From Saprolegnia diclina VS20 (lineage: Eukaryota > Oomycota > Saprolegniomycetes > Saprolegniales > Saprolegniaceae), in assembly GCF_000281045.1 (NCBI RefSeq), contig NW_008246110.1, forward strand, positions 246,049 through 310,048: DNA of 64,000 nucleotides, given 5' to 3'. Every line of letters starts with the position of its first letter. The stretch's first letter is position 1. Below, piece after piece: positions 33,237-43,472 of this stretch. The position numbers and the translations under genes are program-made. The notes under the pieces are model-generated. The model saw only the letters and a program-made list of their open reading frames with translations, did no database searches and had not been told where the DNA came from.

Positions 33237-33863
33237 CTACGACGTCTCGGGGTGGCAAAACGTGACGTTGAAGATCTCGGCCATCGGGCAGTTGTGGGTC
33301 TTGAGGTCGTCGCTCGGGTACAGGTAGGCGTCGGGCGCATCGTCGCGGGTGACATTGAGGCTGCGGCAGTTCTGTCCGTTATCGTACTTGGTGGGCTCGA
33401 CGAGCATCGGAACGTTGTACCCTGTCTTGTTGGTCTCGGCCTTGCACAGGTCGAAGCTCATGCAGTTGCCGGGCTATGTAGACAGCCAATATGAAGAGGC
33501 CTGTAGGGCAATGCACAAGACGGACGTACGCCCGGCGGGATGTTGCTCACGTCGTACCACACGCTGTTGTATCCGGGTGAGTTGATGATCGAGTACTCGA
33601 GCACTAGAGGAAGCGACGCATGAGCCCATGGAGATTACGGTAGACGTACGGTTGGCTTCGTTCGACGCCGTGTGCTTGAAGAGCCCATGGTCCTTGAGGC
33701 TCGTGTTGCAGTTATTCCCGACTGTCTCACCGGGCGCGAGGTCGCAGAGCGGGACGCTGCCGCCGCCATGCAGCTCGATCGTGTAGTTGCAGCGGTTTGT
33801 GAAGCGGAACTCGACGGCGAATGCGGCGCCGAGGAAGGCGACGAGGTAGCTGGTGCTGACCAT
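33237..33863 (-). CDS. Secreted thaumatin-like protein
   Basis: 174 aa from three exons (33863-33650, 33603-33530, 33473-33237), phases consistent. An N-terminal signal peptide (MVSTSYLVAFLGAAFA, cleavage likely before VEFRF) is followed by thaumatin/osmotin-type features: FTNRCNYTIELHGGGSV, YNSVWYDVSNIPPG, GYNVPMLVEPTKYD, CRSLNVTRDDAPDAYLYPSDDLKTHNCP. It is shorter than plant thaumatins and has fewer cysteines, like small fungal forms. There are several N-glycosylation sequons (NRT, NKT, NVT). Probably an extracellular wall-active or antimicrobial protein; enzyme activity (beta-1,3-glucanase) is not proven. An initiator-like TTCACTTGCTTATTCG lies just upstream of the ATG. The gene ends 43 bases from the convergent PhnA-like gene. 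The start is chosen because it gives a clean signal peptide. Confidence 0.82.
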
Positions 33864-34870
33864 GGCGAATAAGCAAGTGAAGTGCTTCCAGCGCCCAGCA
33901 GCGTCTCTGGGACGTGGCCAGTACGCAGCCTTTCCCGAGCTGCCTCTGCATCGTGTGTGAATATGTAGATATTGGAATATTGGACGCCATGGCACGCCAA
34001 TATAGGACCAGGCGCACACGACTAAGAACGTAGCATGGCGGAAACACTCGGATCCGTCGAGAAGAGCCAAGAAGAGTCGACCAGCCGACGATCGCTCCTC
34101 ATTGGATCCTCAGACGTGACCTCGCTGCATGGATAGATAGGTGCAAGGCCGCCAAGCATGAGGCCCTCCCCTCTCCACGGAGCAGCGAAGCGAGTGCTGC
34201 AGCCAGGCCAATGCAACACGCGCTATTAATAGGGAAGGAGCAGGATCCGCGACGCCGTGAGCGAGTGGGCTCTGTGGGTGCAGCGCCGTAGCAAGACGTC
34301 ACTTGGTGACGAAGCTATGGACCGACGACTGGACGTCAAAGCACGTCCACAAGCGCTTCCGTCGAGCGATGCACCGCAGTACGTAGTCCATCATCCGTGT
34401 GCATATTGGCTCTGTCCTTCGTGTTCATTCCTCGTGGCCGAGCCGGTTGGGGGTATTGAATGCATGGACAACCAGCGGTAGCTTTCTGTGTTCTCAGGAT
34501 GCACTCTAGCGCGGCGACACTAGGCTAGGTGGTTGAGCGAACCATTTCATCTCGGTCCCTTTCTCGGACAAGTCCTTCTGACAGTCAGACAGTCAGGTAT
34601 GCTGATGGTGTGCTAGTTCGCGTCTGGTGACCACCGCAGCAATCGCAGATCTGCAAATGTGTTTGCATACACCTTGGGCTCAAGCCTGTGCTGACAGGCA
34701 GGACGAGTGTACTGACAGGACGGCGGCGCACAGAAACGGCGCCAGATTCAAAGACAGGGCAGGACACCCATGCGTGGCCTCGTTTGATTGGCCAGCTAAC
34801 GGGCGAGTGCCACTCCGGTTGCCACGTGGATGGAGGTCCACTTGCATTTTCATCGACACTCGACACCAAT
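33864..34870. other. Intergenic region between divergent thaumatin-like and membrane-protein genes
   Basis: About 1 kb. No recognisable gene. The frame of the downstream membrane-protein gene is open back to 34688, but that extension reads as Arg/Thr/Gly-rich filler, so I treat it as non-coding. Confidence 0.4.
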
Positions 34871-35512
34871 ATGGACGTGCCGCAGACCATCGTCAACAAC
34901 CTCGTCAGCTACGCAAGCTATCTCAACGTGACATCGGCGCACCTTTTGGACCTCTCGACTGCCTCGCCCGACGAAGTCCCGCTCCGGTACGGCGTCTTTG
35001 CGACGCTCGTCGTCCTTGGCCTCCTCCTTGGCACGCGCGGGCATCAAGTGCCACGGCTCCTTATTGGTGTGCTCATGATTCCGGTGGGCCTTGCCGGCCG
35101 CCCGGTGGAGCTTCTCGGGTGCTCGGAGTTGCTCTGCCTCGAGAGCCTCGGGTTTGGTCTTCTCGTCGGTGCACTCTTTGCCGCGCGACCGGCCTGGGCC
35201 ATCCGCCTCGTGTACTGCGCCGTCATGGCGCGCACGTTCAGCCGCGTCCTAGGCGATCTTCCGCACAAGGATCTTATTGCGCCGGGCGCGGCGCTTATTC
35301 TTGCGACCCTCGTGCTCGAGTTCAAGGACTCGACGGTGCGCGCCGTGGCGATGGTGCTTTCGTCGATTCTCGGTGCTCTCCTTGTCGTGAGCGTCTCGAC
35401 GGTTGCCATCGGTCCCGTGACGCTTGTCGTCTACGGCGTCATGGCCATGTGGTTCTACCGCATCCAGCGCGAGCATATCGCCAAGCTCACGCCCAAGTCC
35501 AAGCAAGATTAA
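34871..35512 (+). CDS. Orphan multi-pass membrane protein
   Basis: 213 aa from the ATG at 34871 (MDVPQTIVNNLVSYASYLNV). I do not recognise the family. About six hydrophobic segments are visible: YGVFATLVVLGLLLG, LLIGVLMIPVGLAG, FGLLVGALFAARPAWAIRLV, IAPGAALILATLVLEF, VRAVAMVLSSILGALLVVSV and VTLVVYGVMAMWFYRI. A short polar N-terminus and a lysine-rich C-terminus (REHIAKLTPKSKQD) flank them. The spacing loosely recalls TMEM198/TM7S3-like proteins, but that is weak. Codon use matches its neighbours, supporting a real gene. The start is chosen where the sequence becomes protein-like. Confidence 0.72.
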   Translation: MDVPQTIVNNLVSYASYLNVTSAHLLDLSTASPDEVPLRYGVFATLVVLGLLLGTRGHQVPRLLIGVLMIPVGLAGRPVELLGCSELLCLESLGFGLLVGALFAARPAWAIRLVYCAVMARTFSRVLGDLPHKDLIAPGAALILATLVLEFKDSTVRAVAMVLSSILGALLVVSVSTVAIGPVTLVVYGVMAMWFYRIQREHIAKLTPKSKQD

Positions 35513-38178
35513 CTTTTAATACGACAGACTTAGGTTATACCCTTCTTCGCTTTCAACGTTCGCTGTGCTATGGCGCGTACAAAGTTACAATTTGGAGCGG
35601 TCCGCGCGAGCTTGGCATTCCCATCACGCCACATCCACCAGGCGGGCGTCTGACTAACATCTTGTCGCGTCGTGGCATTTGATCAAGCGCTTATCGGCTA
35701 GTCAAATCATCTCCCTCGATACGTACAAAGCAAACATGGCGACGATGAACGCTCGTTGTACGAAGCACAGCCATCGCCATCCACTGTCCGACGCAAAACT
35801 ACGTACCGATTGCCCTATGCGGATCTTTTGCTCGTGGAATGAGGCGTCCAGGCTTTAAAGTACACGGGGACTACCTCGTAAGATAGGCAGGATGGAACGA
35901 TGGTACGTCGTTCGAAAGTCGATATTCTCTACTTCTCTTCTTCGCTTTAGTTGGGCACGTTTGTTTGTGAAGTCCCCACAATTTATGCGGTACTCGTCTT
36001 CGTGAAGCACACGAGATATTTGAGGGATCGGCGGATATTATATCTGCGGAAACGAAGCTCGTGACGGCGGCAGGACACCCGCCTGTGCGCGCCGCTCCAT
36101 CGTGAACCCACCGTGTATGGATGGCGTGGATAGTACGGGTCGTGGAAGGGGATATATTGCTTACGATAGATCCAAGTGCAGTTGCCGCTTCGTTCATTCA
36201 TGTCGTTGCGCAACGATTAACGAAGCCTTGTTCCTACCTAGGTGCAAATTCCGTCGTACGGAGGTCGTTGCTCCGCCCAGCGCCTACTGTACTAGCGGGG
36301 CAAATGGTATACTCGGTCTAAGCTGCAACAGCGTTCAACTGGAGAGCGACCCTTCGCCTTTGCAGCAATTCTCTAGACCATGCCCCACCGATAGCTCTGA
36401 GAATTAGTCGTGTAGCAGGCGACTAAGTACACTGTACGACTCGCGGAGCCGACAACGACGCCATCCGCTCGCATCAGGTGCGACTTGTTGAGCAAAGGAA
36501 GTCCGACGTGCTAGTTGTCCGATTGAAAATGGATACAAAATGCAGCTGAACGGCGGACGTCGTAGTAAACGAGACACGATTCGACACGCCTCCTTGTCCG
36601 CTCGGTAGCGCTTGAAGTTCAATCGACGCTTGTGTCATTGCCGACGTCGCAAAGACGCTCGAATGGGTGCGTCCACAGCAGCGTGCGCCAGAGGCTCGCG
36701 CCTCACCGTCCGACCGTTCGTTTCGTGGCTTCCGTGACGCCACGTGGCCGCCAAGCTCGTTGCGTTGAACTTGAAGTTCCGGTTGTTGAAGACCAGATCC
36801 TTGCGATCAGCGCTATTTCATAGCCCAACTCCATTGTACGAATAAAACTGATAATCTAGATGACAACCTTAACAACTCTGTAAATGTCCTTATATTGCCC
36901 ACCGGACGCGCCTCTGAAGTTGAATACTTTGAGACGCTTGAAAACGAGGCGGCGCTGGGAAAGGCGGTCGTGCGAGGTCGTAGCTCTGACGCCACATTTG
37001 CCTTGGACATAGCTTGGCGCGTGCAACGCCGCCTTTTTCGTTGCGTCAATGGCGTCAATCTCAAAGGAAGTCGGGGTGGTTGCACCTGGGTAGCCCGACG
37101 TGCTTCAACCAGAATGCTGCGCTCCGGCCAACTGGATTTGACACAGAGTGTACACGTCGCACCCAAATCGTTCGAGAAACGAGTGCGGAGACAGGGACAT
37201 GCCGCGCTGCTGGTTCGACGAGGGAAGCCGCCGACGACGCTACAGCGGACCAAGAAGCTCACCTAGGAGCACTGTATTATTTCACTACAGATTAAAATAA
37301 TTTTGCTATTTCACCGTTGAAGCTCCAAGTGCAGTGGACGAAATCGTCCGAGTTGACATTGCCAGCGAGTTCCTACGACGACGACGCGGCGGTAAAAGCG
37401 CTGGCGACCGTCCGTTTGCATGCGTGGCTCTGGGATTTCTGAGAATGAGCCAATGAGATGGGCTCGTCTCCCTTCTTGGACCAATGATACATCTGAGAAT
37501 GCGTTGATTGGTCGAAAATCCACGATTTGCACTGGCTTGATCGCGGTTCTTGAAGCAGGCGACACGACAGGTGGGCACCCGTCACACGCGCTGTGTCGCA
37601 GGTGACCACCCCGATGTTCGCTTGCTAACGTACCCAAATTGGCCCAATCCACGGCGCAGAACCATCCGCACCACATACGGCGGGTGTCTCTACCCGGGTA
37701 CGTGGCCTCTCGCCTCGCTGGATCTCGTCACCTTTGCACCCGCGGGTCTCTTCTGCGGCTTGTCGACCTTCTTGTCGGCCAATTTGGCGTTGATAGAAAC
37801 GCTCCCCGGCTACTTTGTGCAGCGATGATGGATGCGGCGACCATTTTATCGCGTTATACCGGCCAAAGCGACTTTGGTGGAGCGCACTTCGAGGCCGAGA
37901 CGCAGAGAGGGACTCATGCAGCGAGTGAAGCGTCCACTGCCGCGCTGGGAGGATCGATCCCTGCATCACCTACACCAAACCAACTCCCGTGACCTTCTGC
38001 GTCGAGTCGATTCATCGTTGTACGAGGTGTCACCGTCTGGCGATGGCCGCGACACGCCAAGTACAGTCCTCCAGCAGCTGGTACTAGGGCTCTGCTTACA
38101 AATCGGTCCCAAGCGGTGTGTTCGTAGTGCTCATTTTCCGATTTGCTTTCCGCCGCACACAGCAGTCAAAGTAGCATC
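35513..38178. other. Gene-poor interval of about 2.7 kb
   Basis: No convincing gene. Both strands show only fragmentary frames of 60-150 codons with atypical codon use (36813-37262 minus, 36895-37266 plus, 37311-37676 minus), none with a domain I recognise. It may hold decayed mobile DNA, but I cannot name a family. The final 50 bases contain the promoter of the amino-acid transporter. Confidence 0.4.
38129..38146 (+). promoter_or_regulatory. Oomycete core promoter (Inr + FPR)
   Basis: GCTCATTTTCCGATTTGC matches the oomycete initiator with flanking promoter region (GCTCATTYYNNNNWTTY-like) over its whole length. It lies 33 bases upstream of the transporter start codon, implying a 5' UTR of roughly 45 bases. 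Confidence 0.75.
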
Positions 38179-39636
38179 ATGGCGGGCTCAAGCAACAAGT
38201 TTATGACCATTGAAGACTTCAAGGCGGCGTTTTCGCTCTTCTGTTCCGTCTGCGGCGTCGGCTCGCTCGGTCTCCCGGGCAACTACGCGCGCGCCGGGTA
38301 CTTTTGGGCGTCCTTCGGCTTCTTCTTCATGGCGGCCGTCAACACGTACGCGACGTGGTGTATCGCCAAGGTGATGCTGGTCGCGCCCCAAACGGTCTTT
38401 ACGTTTGGTGATCTTGCCGAGTGGAGCATGGGCAAGGGCGGTCGCTACGTCACGACGTTTGCGCAGACCGTCATGTGCACGCTGCTTCCCATCGTCTTCC
38501 TCGTCCTCGGTGGGTCGCTCCTTGTCGTGCTCTTCCCGATGTCGTTCTCGCAGACGACGTGGATCGTCTTGATGGGCATCACGCTTCTCCCGGTCTGCCT
38601 CATCCCGACGCTCAAGGAAGGTGCTGGCGCCGCCGCCGCCGGCTGCCTCGGCACGATCTTTGCCGATGGTATTGCGCTCTACCTCCTCATCACCAACATG
38701 CAGGACGTCAACCCCACGGGCATCTCGCCGCCCGGCCCGGAGATTGGCTTTGAGCAGGTCACGACGGTCTTTGGCAACCTCGCGCTCGCGTACGGTGCCG
38801 GTATCATGATCCCGACGCTTCTCCGCGAGCACTCGGAGCCGGAGCGTCTTCCGAAGCTCATTCTGATCACGATGGGCGTCATTTGCAGCTTCTTCCTCCT
38901 CGTCTCGATCCTCGGTGTCTTCTCGACGGGATGCCAAACGCCCGGCAACCTCCTCTTCTCGATCGCCAACCCGGCGCTTGGCTTCACGGCGGACCGCGGC
39001 TTTGTGATTCTCAGCTTCCTCTTCATGCAGCTCCACATTACGATCGCGTTCGCTGTCGTCATCTTCCCCGTCTTCCAGATCATGGAGCGCATCTTCCTCC
39101 GCATGCACATCTACGAGCTCGACGCGCCGCTTGCGTCGGCCAACGACATTGAGACGCCCGCGATCGACGCTGTCGGCACGTCCTTCCACGATGAGAAGGC
39201 GCCGATTGTCAACCACATCGACCCCGCGGATGCGTACAAGGTGCCGGGTGCTTACTTCAAGGCCGCGACGCTCCGCACCATCATGGTCGTGCTCTGCGTC
39301 ATTGTCGCTGTCATCTGGAAGGACCACCTCGGCTCGCTCATGGACTTTGTCGGCGCGTCGTCGTCGTGCACGGTGTGCATGATCCTCCCGATCATTTTCT
39401 ACAACAAGACGTTCTGGACGACGACGTCGATCGCGGAGAAGGCGATTGGCGCCGTCTTTGTCCTTGTGACCGTCTTCCTCGCCATTTACGTGTCCATCAA
39501 CACGGGCAAGGAGCTCTTTGCGCCGGAAGCCAAGGACGCGACAATCCTCTTCCCGCTCTGCCCCACAAACTACCAAAAGGTCGTCTTCACCAACACGACG
39601 CACTTTGCGCCGAGCCGCGCGCTCTTTGGCTACTAA
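38179..39636 (+). CDS. AAAP-family amino acid transporter
   Basis: 485 aa, intronless, from the ATG at 38179 just after the core promoter. Proton-coupled amino-acid/auxin permease type. The first membrane segment carries the usual AFSLFCSVCGVGSLGLPGNYARAG, a pattern conserved in vacuolar/neutral AAAP carriers; about ten to eleven hydrophobic segments follow, including TVMCTLLPIVFLVLGGSLLV, ILITMGVICSFFLLVSILGV and IAFAVVIFPVFQIMERIF. A hydrophilic loop of about 50 residues (DIETPAIDAVGTSFHDEKAP) precedes the last three segments. Substrate is not readable. Oomycetes carry many close relatives, several induced during growth on hosts. Confidence 0.92.
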   Translation: MAGSSNKFMTIEDFKAAFSLFCSVCGVGSLGLPGNYARAGYFWASFGFFFMAAVNTYATWCIAKVMLVAPQTVFTFGDLAEWSMGKGGRYVTTFAQTVMCTLLPIVFLVLGGSLLVVLFPMSFSQTTWIVLMGITLLPVCLIPTLKEGAGAAAAGCLGTIFADGIALYLLITNMQDVNPTGISPPGPEIGFEQVTTVFGNLALAYGAGIMIPTLLREHSEPERLPKLILITMGVICSFFLLVSILGVFSTGCQTPGNLLFSIANPALGFTADRGFVILSFLFMQLHITIAFAVVIFPVFQIMERIFLRMHIYELDAPLASANDIETPAIDAVGTSFHDEKAPIVNHIDPADAYKVPGAYFKAATLRTIMVVLCVIVAVIWKDHLGSLMDFVGASSSCTVCMILPIIFYNKTFWTTTSIAEKAIGAVFVLVTVFLAIYVSINTGKELFAPEAKDATILFPLCPTNYQKVVFTNTTHFAPSRALFGY

Positions 39637-41189
39637 GGAAAGCCGCGTTATGTTATGTAGTCTACCAGCCACGGAAGCTGTATATCTTTATCGAACACCC
39701 AATTTGTCGTTCATCTTCCGTGTTTTCTTGGCAAGGAGCATAACGGCGTCCGAATGCTCGACAGACAATAATGTGTGGTGAAGCGTGGTCGAGAATTCTT
39801 GTGGCCAGCAGATGGCGTCGACGGTGCGATGGGTCGCGTGCTAACGCAGCGTTTCTGAGAAACTAGTGTATGCTCACAAAACAGCTGTTTCTTATATCAG
39901 AGAGAGGTGCACCGACAATACGACGATCATCAACACCGTGCATTGGTCTGGGATGCATTTAATCGTGTGAAGAATATGTCGACCTAGTACAAAGATCATG
40001 AACGCGCAAAGCAAGGCTTCTATACTGCAATAGAATGGGCGTCGCACGAAGCTGACACTTGGCGCAACGTGTGACCAACGCGATGATTGCGTCACCGGAC
40101 AGCATGTAATGTTTATGTGTGGCTGCGATCGCTTGGGTGTTGTCGGGACACCGAGGCGATGTTGACAAATCGACGAGCAACTGGGTGGCACATGGAAGGG
40201 TACGAGAGAACGAACCGATGCGTCTTCATTTGGCCGCCAGCGAAGATTCCAGCGCCAGCGTCAACCTACTGTGCTCGGAGTAATCGGCGTGTTGACGCCC
40301 CGAGCAGTCTCCGTCATGGAAGCGTTGAGGACAGAGTCAAGACAATAAGACACGATGATTCGAACCCATGTCCACCGATTTCAATACTTGTAGACCCTCG
40401 ATCGAATCGCCGTCTTGTCATGGGAAAGCAACTATAAGATCTTTGCTGAGTTGACGCATCAGCCGCGTCCTCGTGAGCGCTCGTCATGGAGGAGCTACAA
40501 AATGAGATGATTGAGACCTAAAACAGCAGAAAAATGAGCGGCCGCGATGCGAATTGACGGTTGAGTCGACTGTCGTTGTGTAACTTAACCCGAACCGGCA
40601 CTCTGCGCCCGCCAAAGGCGCTTTTGGGGAATGTGGAATGACGGGCAATTTCGCTCATTTTTCCGCATTTTGGGTCTGGGCTCATTTTTAATCTGATTGT
40701 CGCTGCTTGCTGCTAGTCAGGCGGGAGCCATGTCAACAACTGGTACCAAAGCACCGGCAAGCAGACTGCCTGTAGTTTGGCCACCTTGCCGACAAGGGAC
40801 ATTGTTTGTGGGACCAGAGCTCCAGCCGTTCCATGAGTTTGGTCAGCGTGTCGTCAAAGCGAGACGTTTCCGGAAGGCCCGGAGTATCAAGCTTCGCCGA
40901 TACTTGATCATCCAGCTCGCTGGTAGCCAACCTTTACAAACGTTCGACCTCCCCCACCAGCGACAGCGACGGGACGCGAGCGTCCAGTGGTGAAGGTTGA
41001 CCATTTCGAGGTTGAGAAACGAACAACAAAATCTTCGAATGCAACGCTGCTCGAACAAGAGATGCTTTGTGGGCGGTCCGGCCGCAGCTCTCTCTTGGGA
41101 CATCGTAGTGTGTGTGGAGGGATGTTGTTCGACGTTCTGCATCACCAACTCTTCACTTTGGACCTCATTCTCCAAGTTGCCTGGCTACC
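39637..41189. other. Intergenic, about 1.5 kb
   Basis: No gene recognised. Two initiator-like sequences (GCTCATTTTTCCGCATTTTG at 40653 and GCTCATTTTTAATCTG at 40680) lie some 500 bases before the next gene and have no convincing coding frame immediately behind them; the frame at 40697-40993 has no recognisable domain. Confidence 0.4.
41163..41180 (+). promoter_or_regulatory. Oomycete core promoter of the cysteine-rich repeat gene
   Basis: CCTCATTCTCCAAGTTGC fits the initiator plus flanking-region pattern and ends 9 bases before the ATG at 41190, which supports that ATG over the more upstream in-frame start. Confidence 0.6.
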
Positions 41190-43472
41190 ATGAAGCTGCT
41201 TTGGGTTTTCGCGCTTGCGAACGCTGTCGCCGTCTCGTTTGGCGTGGAGCTTCTCGAAGACATTGCCAAGTCGTGCTCGTGCGATACCGACTGTCCGCAA
41301 ATCACGTGCTTCGCCGCCCCGACGTGCTCGAACGGTCGCTGCGCGTACACACAAAAGCCCATGGGTGCCAAGTGCCCAGGCCAGAGTTGCTCGAACGGAG
41401 GCGTCTGTGACGACGACGCCAACGACTATTGCAACGCCAAGGCCGAATGCATCAACGGGTTCAAGCCGTCGACGACCACGTGTCGCGCCGCCAGCGGCCA
41501 ATGCGATGTCGCCGAAACGTGCACCGGGTCCTCGGGCATGTGCCCAATCGACAGCTATCAGCCTCCGACGATGTCGTGCTCGGGCGCAAGCAACGGTGGT
41601 CCATGCGACGCCGAGGACAAGTGCGACGGCTTTGGCAGTTGCATTGATGTGTTCTTGCCGTCGACAACCATTTGCCGCAAGGCCGCCGGCGCGTGCGACG
41701 TGGCCGAAACCTGCTCGGGTACTTCTGGTTCGTGCCCCGTGGACCAGTTTGCGCTGAAGGACAAGTCGTGCAGTGGATCGTCAAATGCTGGCGCCTGCGA
41801 CGGACAAGACGTCTGTGACGGCAAGGGCAACTGCATTGACGTGTATTTACCGTCAACGGCGGTCTGTCGCGCGTCCAAAGGCGAATGTGACTTGGCTGAA
41901 ACGTGCTCTGGGACGTCGAGTGCCTGTCCTGCCGACGGCTTTGCCGGTGTGACGACCCAGTGCACGGGCACCTGCAACGGCGGTCTCTGCGACGACCAGG
42001 ATTACTGCGACGGCAAGGGCAAGTGCGTTGACAAGTTCAAGCCATCCACTGAAGTGTGCCGCACCGCAGACGGCGCTTGCGATGTCGCCGAGACTTGTAC
42101 GGGTTCTTCGAGCTCGTGTCCTGCCAACAAGTACGCCACGACCTCGGTCCCATGCACAGGCAAGTCGAACGGTGGAGAGTGCGACGCCCAAGACTATTGC
42201 GACGGCAATGGTGGCTGCGCTGACAAGTACCAGAGCTCCACATTCGTGTGTCGCGCCGCCAAGGGCGAGTGTGACGTGGCTGAAACCTGCTCCGGTACTT
42301 CGGGTGCGTGCCCGACCAACGCATTCAAGTCGTCATCGGTCCCGTGCACGGGCACCTGCAACGGCAACCCATGCGACGCCCAAGACTACTGCGATGGGAA
42401 GGGCAACTGCGTCGACAAGTATCAAGACTCCAAATTTGTGTGTCGCGTCGCCAAGGGCGCTTGTGACGTCGCTGAAACTTGCTCAGGCTCTTCGAGTCAG
42501 TGCCCGGTCGACGCCTTTGCAGCCACCACGGTCACCTGCTCTGGTACGTCGACCGGTGGGGATTGCGACGCCCAAGACTACTGCGACGGCAAAGGCAACT
42601 GTGTCGACAAGTACTCTCCGTCGTCCAAGGTGTGCCGCCCTACCAAGGGCGACTGCGACGTGGCCGAAACCTGCTCGGGTTCGTCGGGTCAGTGCCCGAC
42701 CAACGTCTTTGCGTCCACCGCGGTCAAGTGCACTGGCACGTCAAACGGGGGCGGGTGCGACGCCCAAGACTATTGCGACGGAAACGGCAACTGCATCGAC
42801 AAGTATCAAGGCTCCGGGTTTGTGTGTCGCGCCGCCAAGGGCGACTGCGATGTAGCCGAGATTTGTTGCGGCTCGAAGGGCGCGTGCCCGGCCGATACGT
42901 TTGCTGGCACAAGCACCAAGTGCTCGGGTACTTGCAATGGCAACCCGTGCGACGATCAAGACTACTGCGACGGCAAGGGCAAGTGCGTCGACAAGTACAA
43001 GCCGTCCGGCACCGTCTGCGGCACCAAGGGCAACCCGTGCATTCTGGCGGCCACGTGCTCGGGTGACATGGGTTTTTGCCCACCCGATGACTTTGCGTCG
43101 TCGTCGACGTCCTGCACCGGCACCAAGAGCGGCGGCATCTGCGACGGCAGGGACGTTTGCGACGGCGAAGGGTCATGCGTTGACAAGTTCCTCAACGGCG
43201 TCGTGTGCCAAAAGCCCGCCTGGTACAGCCGCCCGACCTACTGCAACGGCAAGACGTCGAGCTGCCCTGTTTCGAGCTACCTCAGTTTGCGCGAAGTCAA
43301 TGACGACGACGTGGCGGTCACCGAGCAGTTGCTGGCGACGATGCAGTCGTCGTCGTCACCCTTGGTGCTCCTCGGTCTCGTGTGCGTCGTCGCCATCGGT
43401 GTCGCGCTCGTGGCCATGCGCCAGCAGCAACGCAATGTTTGGCAGCACGACTACAAGGAGCTCTTCATGTAA
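41190..43472 (+). CDS. Disintegrin-like cysteine-rich repeat surface protein
   Basis: 760 aa, intronless. A signal peptide (MKLLWVFALANAVAVSFG) is followed by a short cysteine-rich lead-in and nine tandem repeats of exactly 64 residues, then a partial unit, a linker and one C-terminal membrane segment (LVLLGLVCVVAIGVALVAM) with a short cytoplasmic tail ending YKELFM. Each unit carries the pattern CR...G.CDVAETC.G.S..CP and CDAQDYCDGKGNCVDKY, close to the disintegrin/ADAM cysteine framework (the CDxxExC core). About 10 cysteines per unit give a stiff, disulphide-rich stalk. There is no metalloprotease domain. Probably a type I surface protein for adhesion or protection outside the cell; the function is unknown. 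Unit 8 has AEICCG for AETCSG, and unit 9 is the most divergent. Confidence 0.88.
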   Translation: MKLLWVFALANAVAVSFGVELLEDIAKSCSCDTDCPQITCFAAPTCSNGRCAYTQKPMGAKCPGQSCSNGGVCDDDANDYCNAKAECINGFKPSTTTCRAASGQCDVAETCTGSSGMCPIDSYQPPTMSCSGASNGGPCDAEDKCDGFGSCIDVFLPSTTICRKAAGACDVAETCSGTSGSCPVDQFALKDKSCSGSSNAGACDGQDVCDGKGNCIDVYLPSTAVCRASKGECDLAETCSGTSSACPADGFAGVTTQCTGTCNGGLCDDQDYCDGKGKCVDKFKPSTEVCRTADGACDVAETCTGSSSSCPANKYATTSVPCTGKSNGGECDAQDYCDGNGGCADKYQSSTFVCRAAKGECDVAETCSGTSGACPTNAFKSSSVPCTGTCNGNPCDAQDYCDGKGNCVDKYQDSKFVCRVAKGACDVAETCSGSSSQCPVDAFAATTVTCSGTSTGGDCDAQDYCDGKGNCVDKYSPSSKVCRPTKGDCDVAETCSGSSGQCPTNVFASTAVKCTGTSNGGGCDAQDYCDGNGNCIDKYQGSGFVCRAAKGDCDVAEICCGSKGACPADTFAGTSTKCSGTCNGNPCDDQDYCDGKGKCVDKYKPSGTVCGTKGNPCILAATCSGDMGFCPPDDFASSSTSCTGTKSGGICDGRDVCDGEGSCVDKFLNGVVCQKPAWYSRPTYCNGKTSSCPVSSYLSLREVNDDDVAVTEQLLATMQSSSSPLVLLGLVCVVAIGVALVAMRQQQRNVWQHDYKELFM
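41469..43196 (+). repeat. Nine tandem 192-bp coding repeats
   Basis: Nine consecutive units of exactly 192 bases (64 codons), in phase with the reading frame, with no spacer. Units share long identical stretches around the CDVAETC and CDAQDYCDGKG codons. Equal length throughout suggests growth by unequal crossing-over with ongoing homogenisation. Confidence 0.9.

Noticed and set aside
38188-39672. 494-codon minus-strand frame antisense to the amino-acid transporter
   Set aside because: Same codon-bias artefact. The product is an Arg/Asp/Glu-rich string, while the plus strand shows a clear AAAP carrier.
40330-40440. tRNA-like TTCGAA box on the minus strand
   Set aside because: GGTTCGAAT is present, but flanking bases do not form a T stem or acceptor stem, and no A-box lies upstream.
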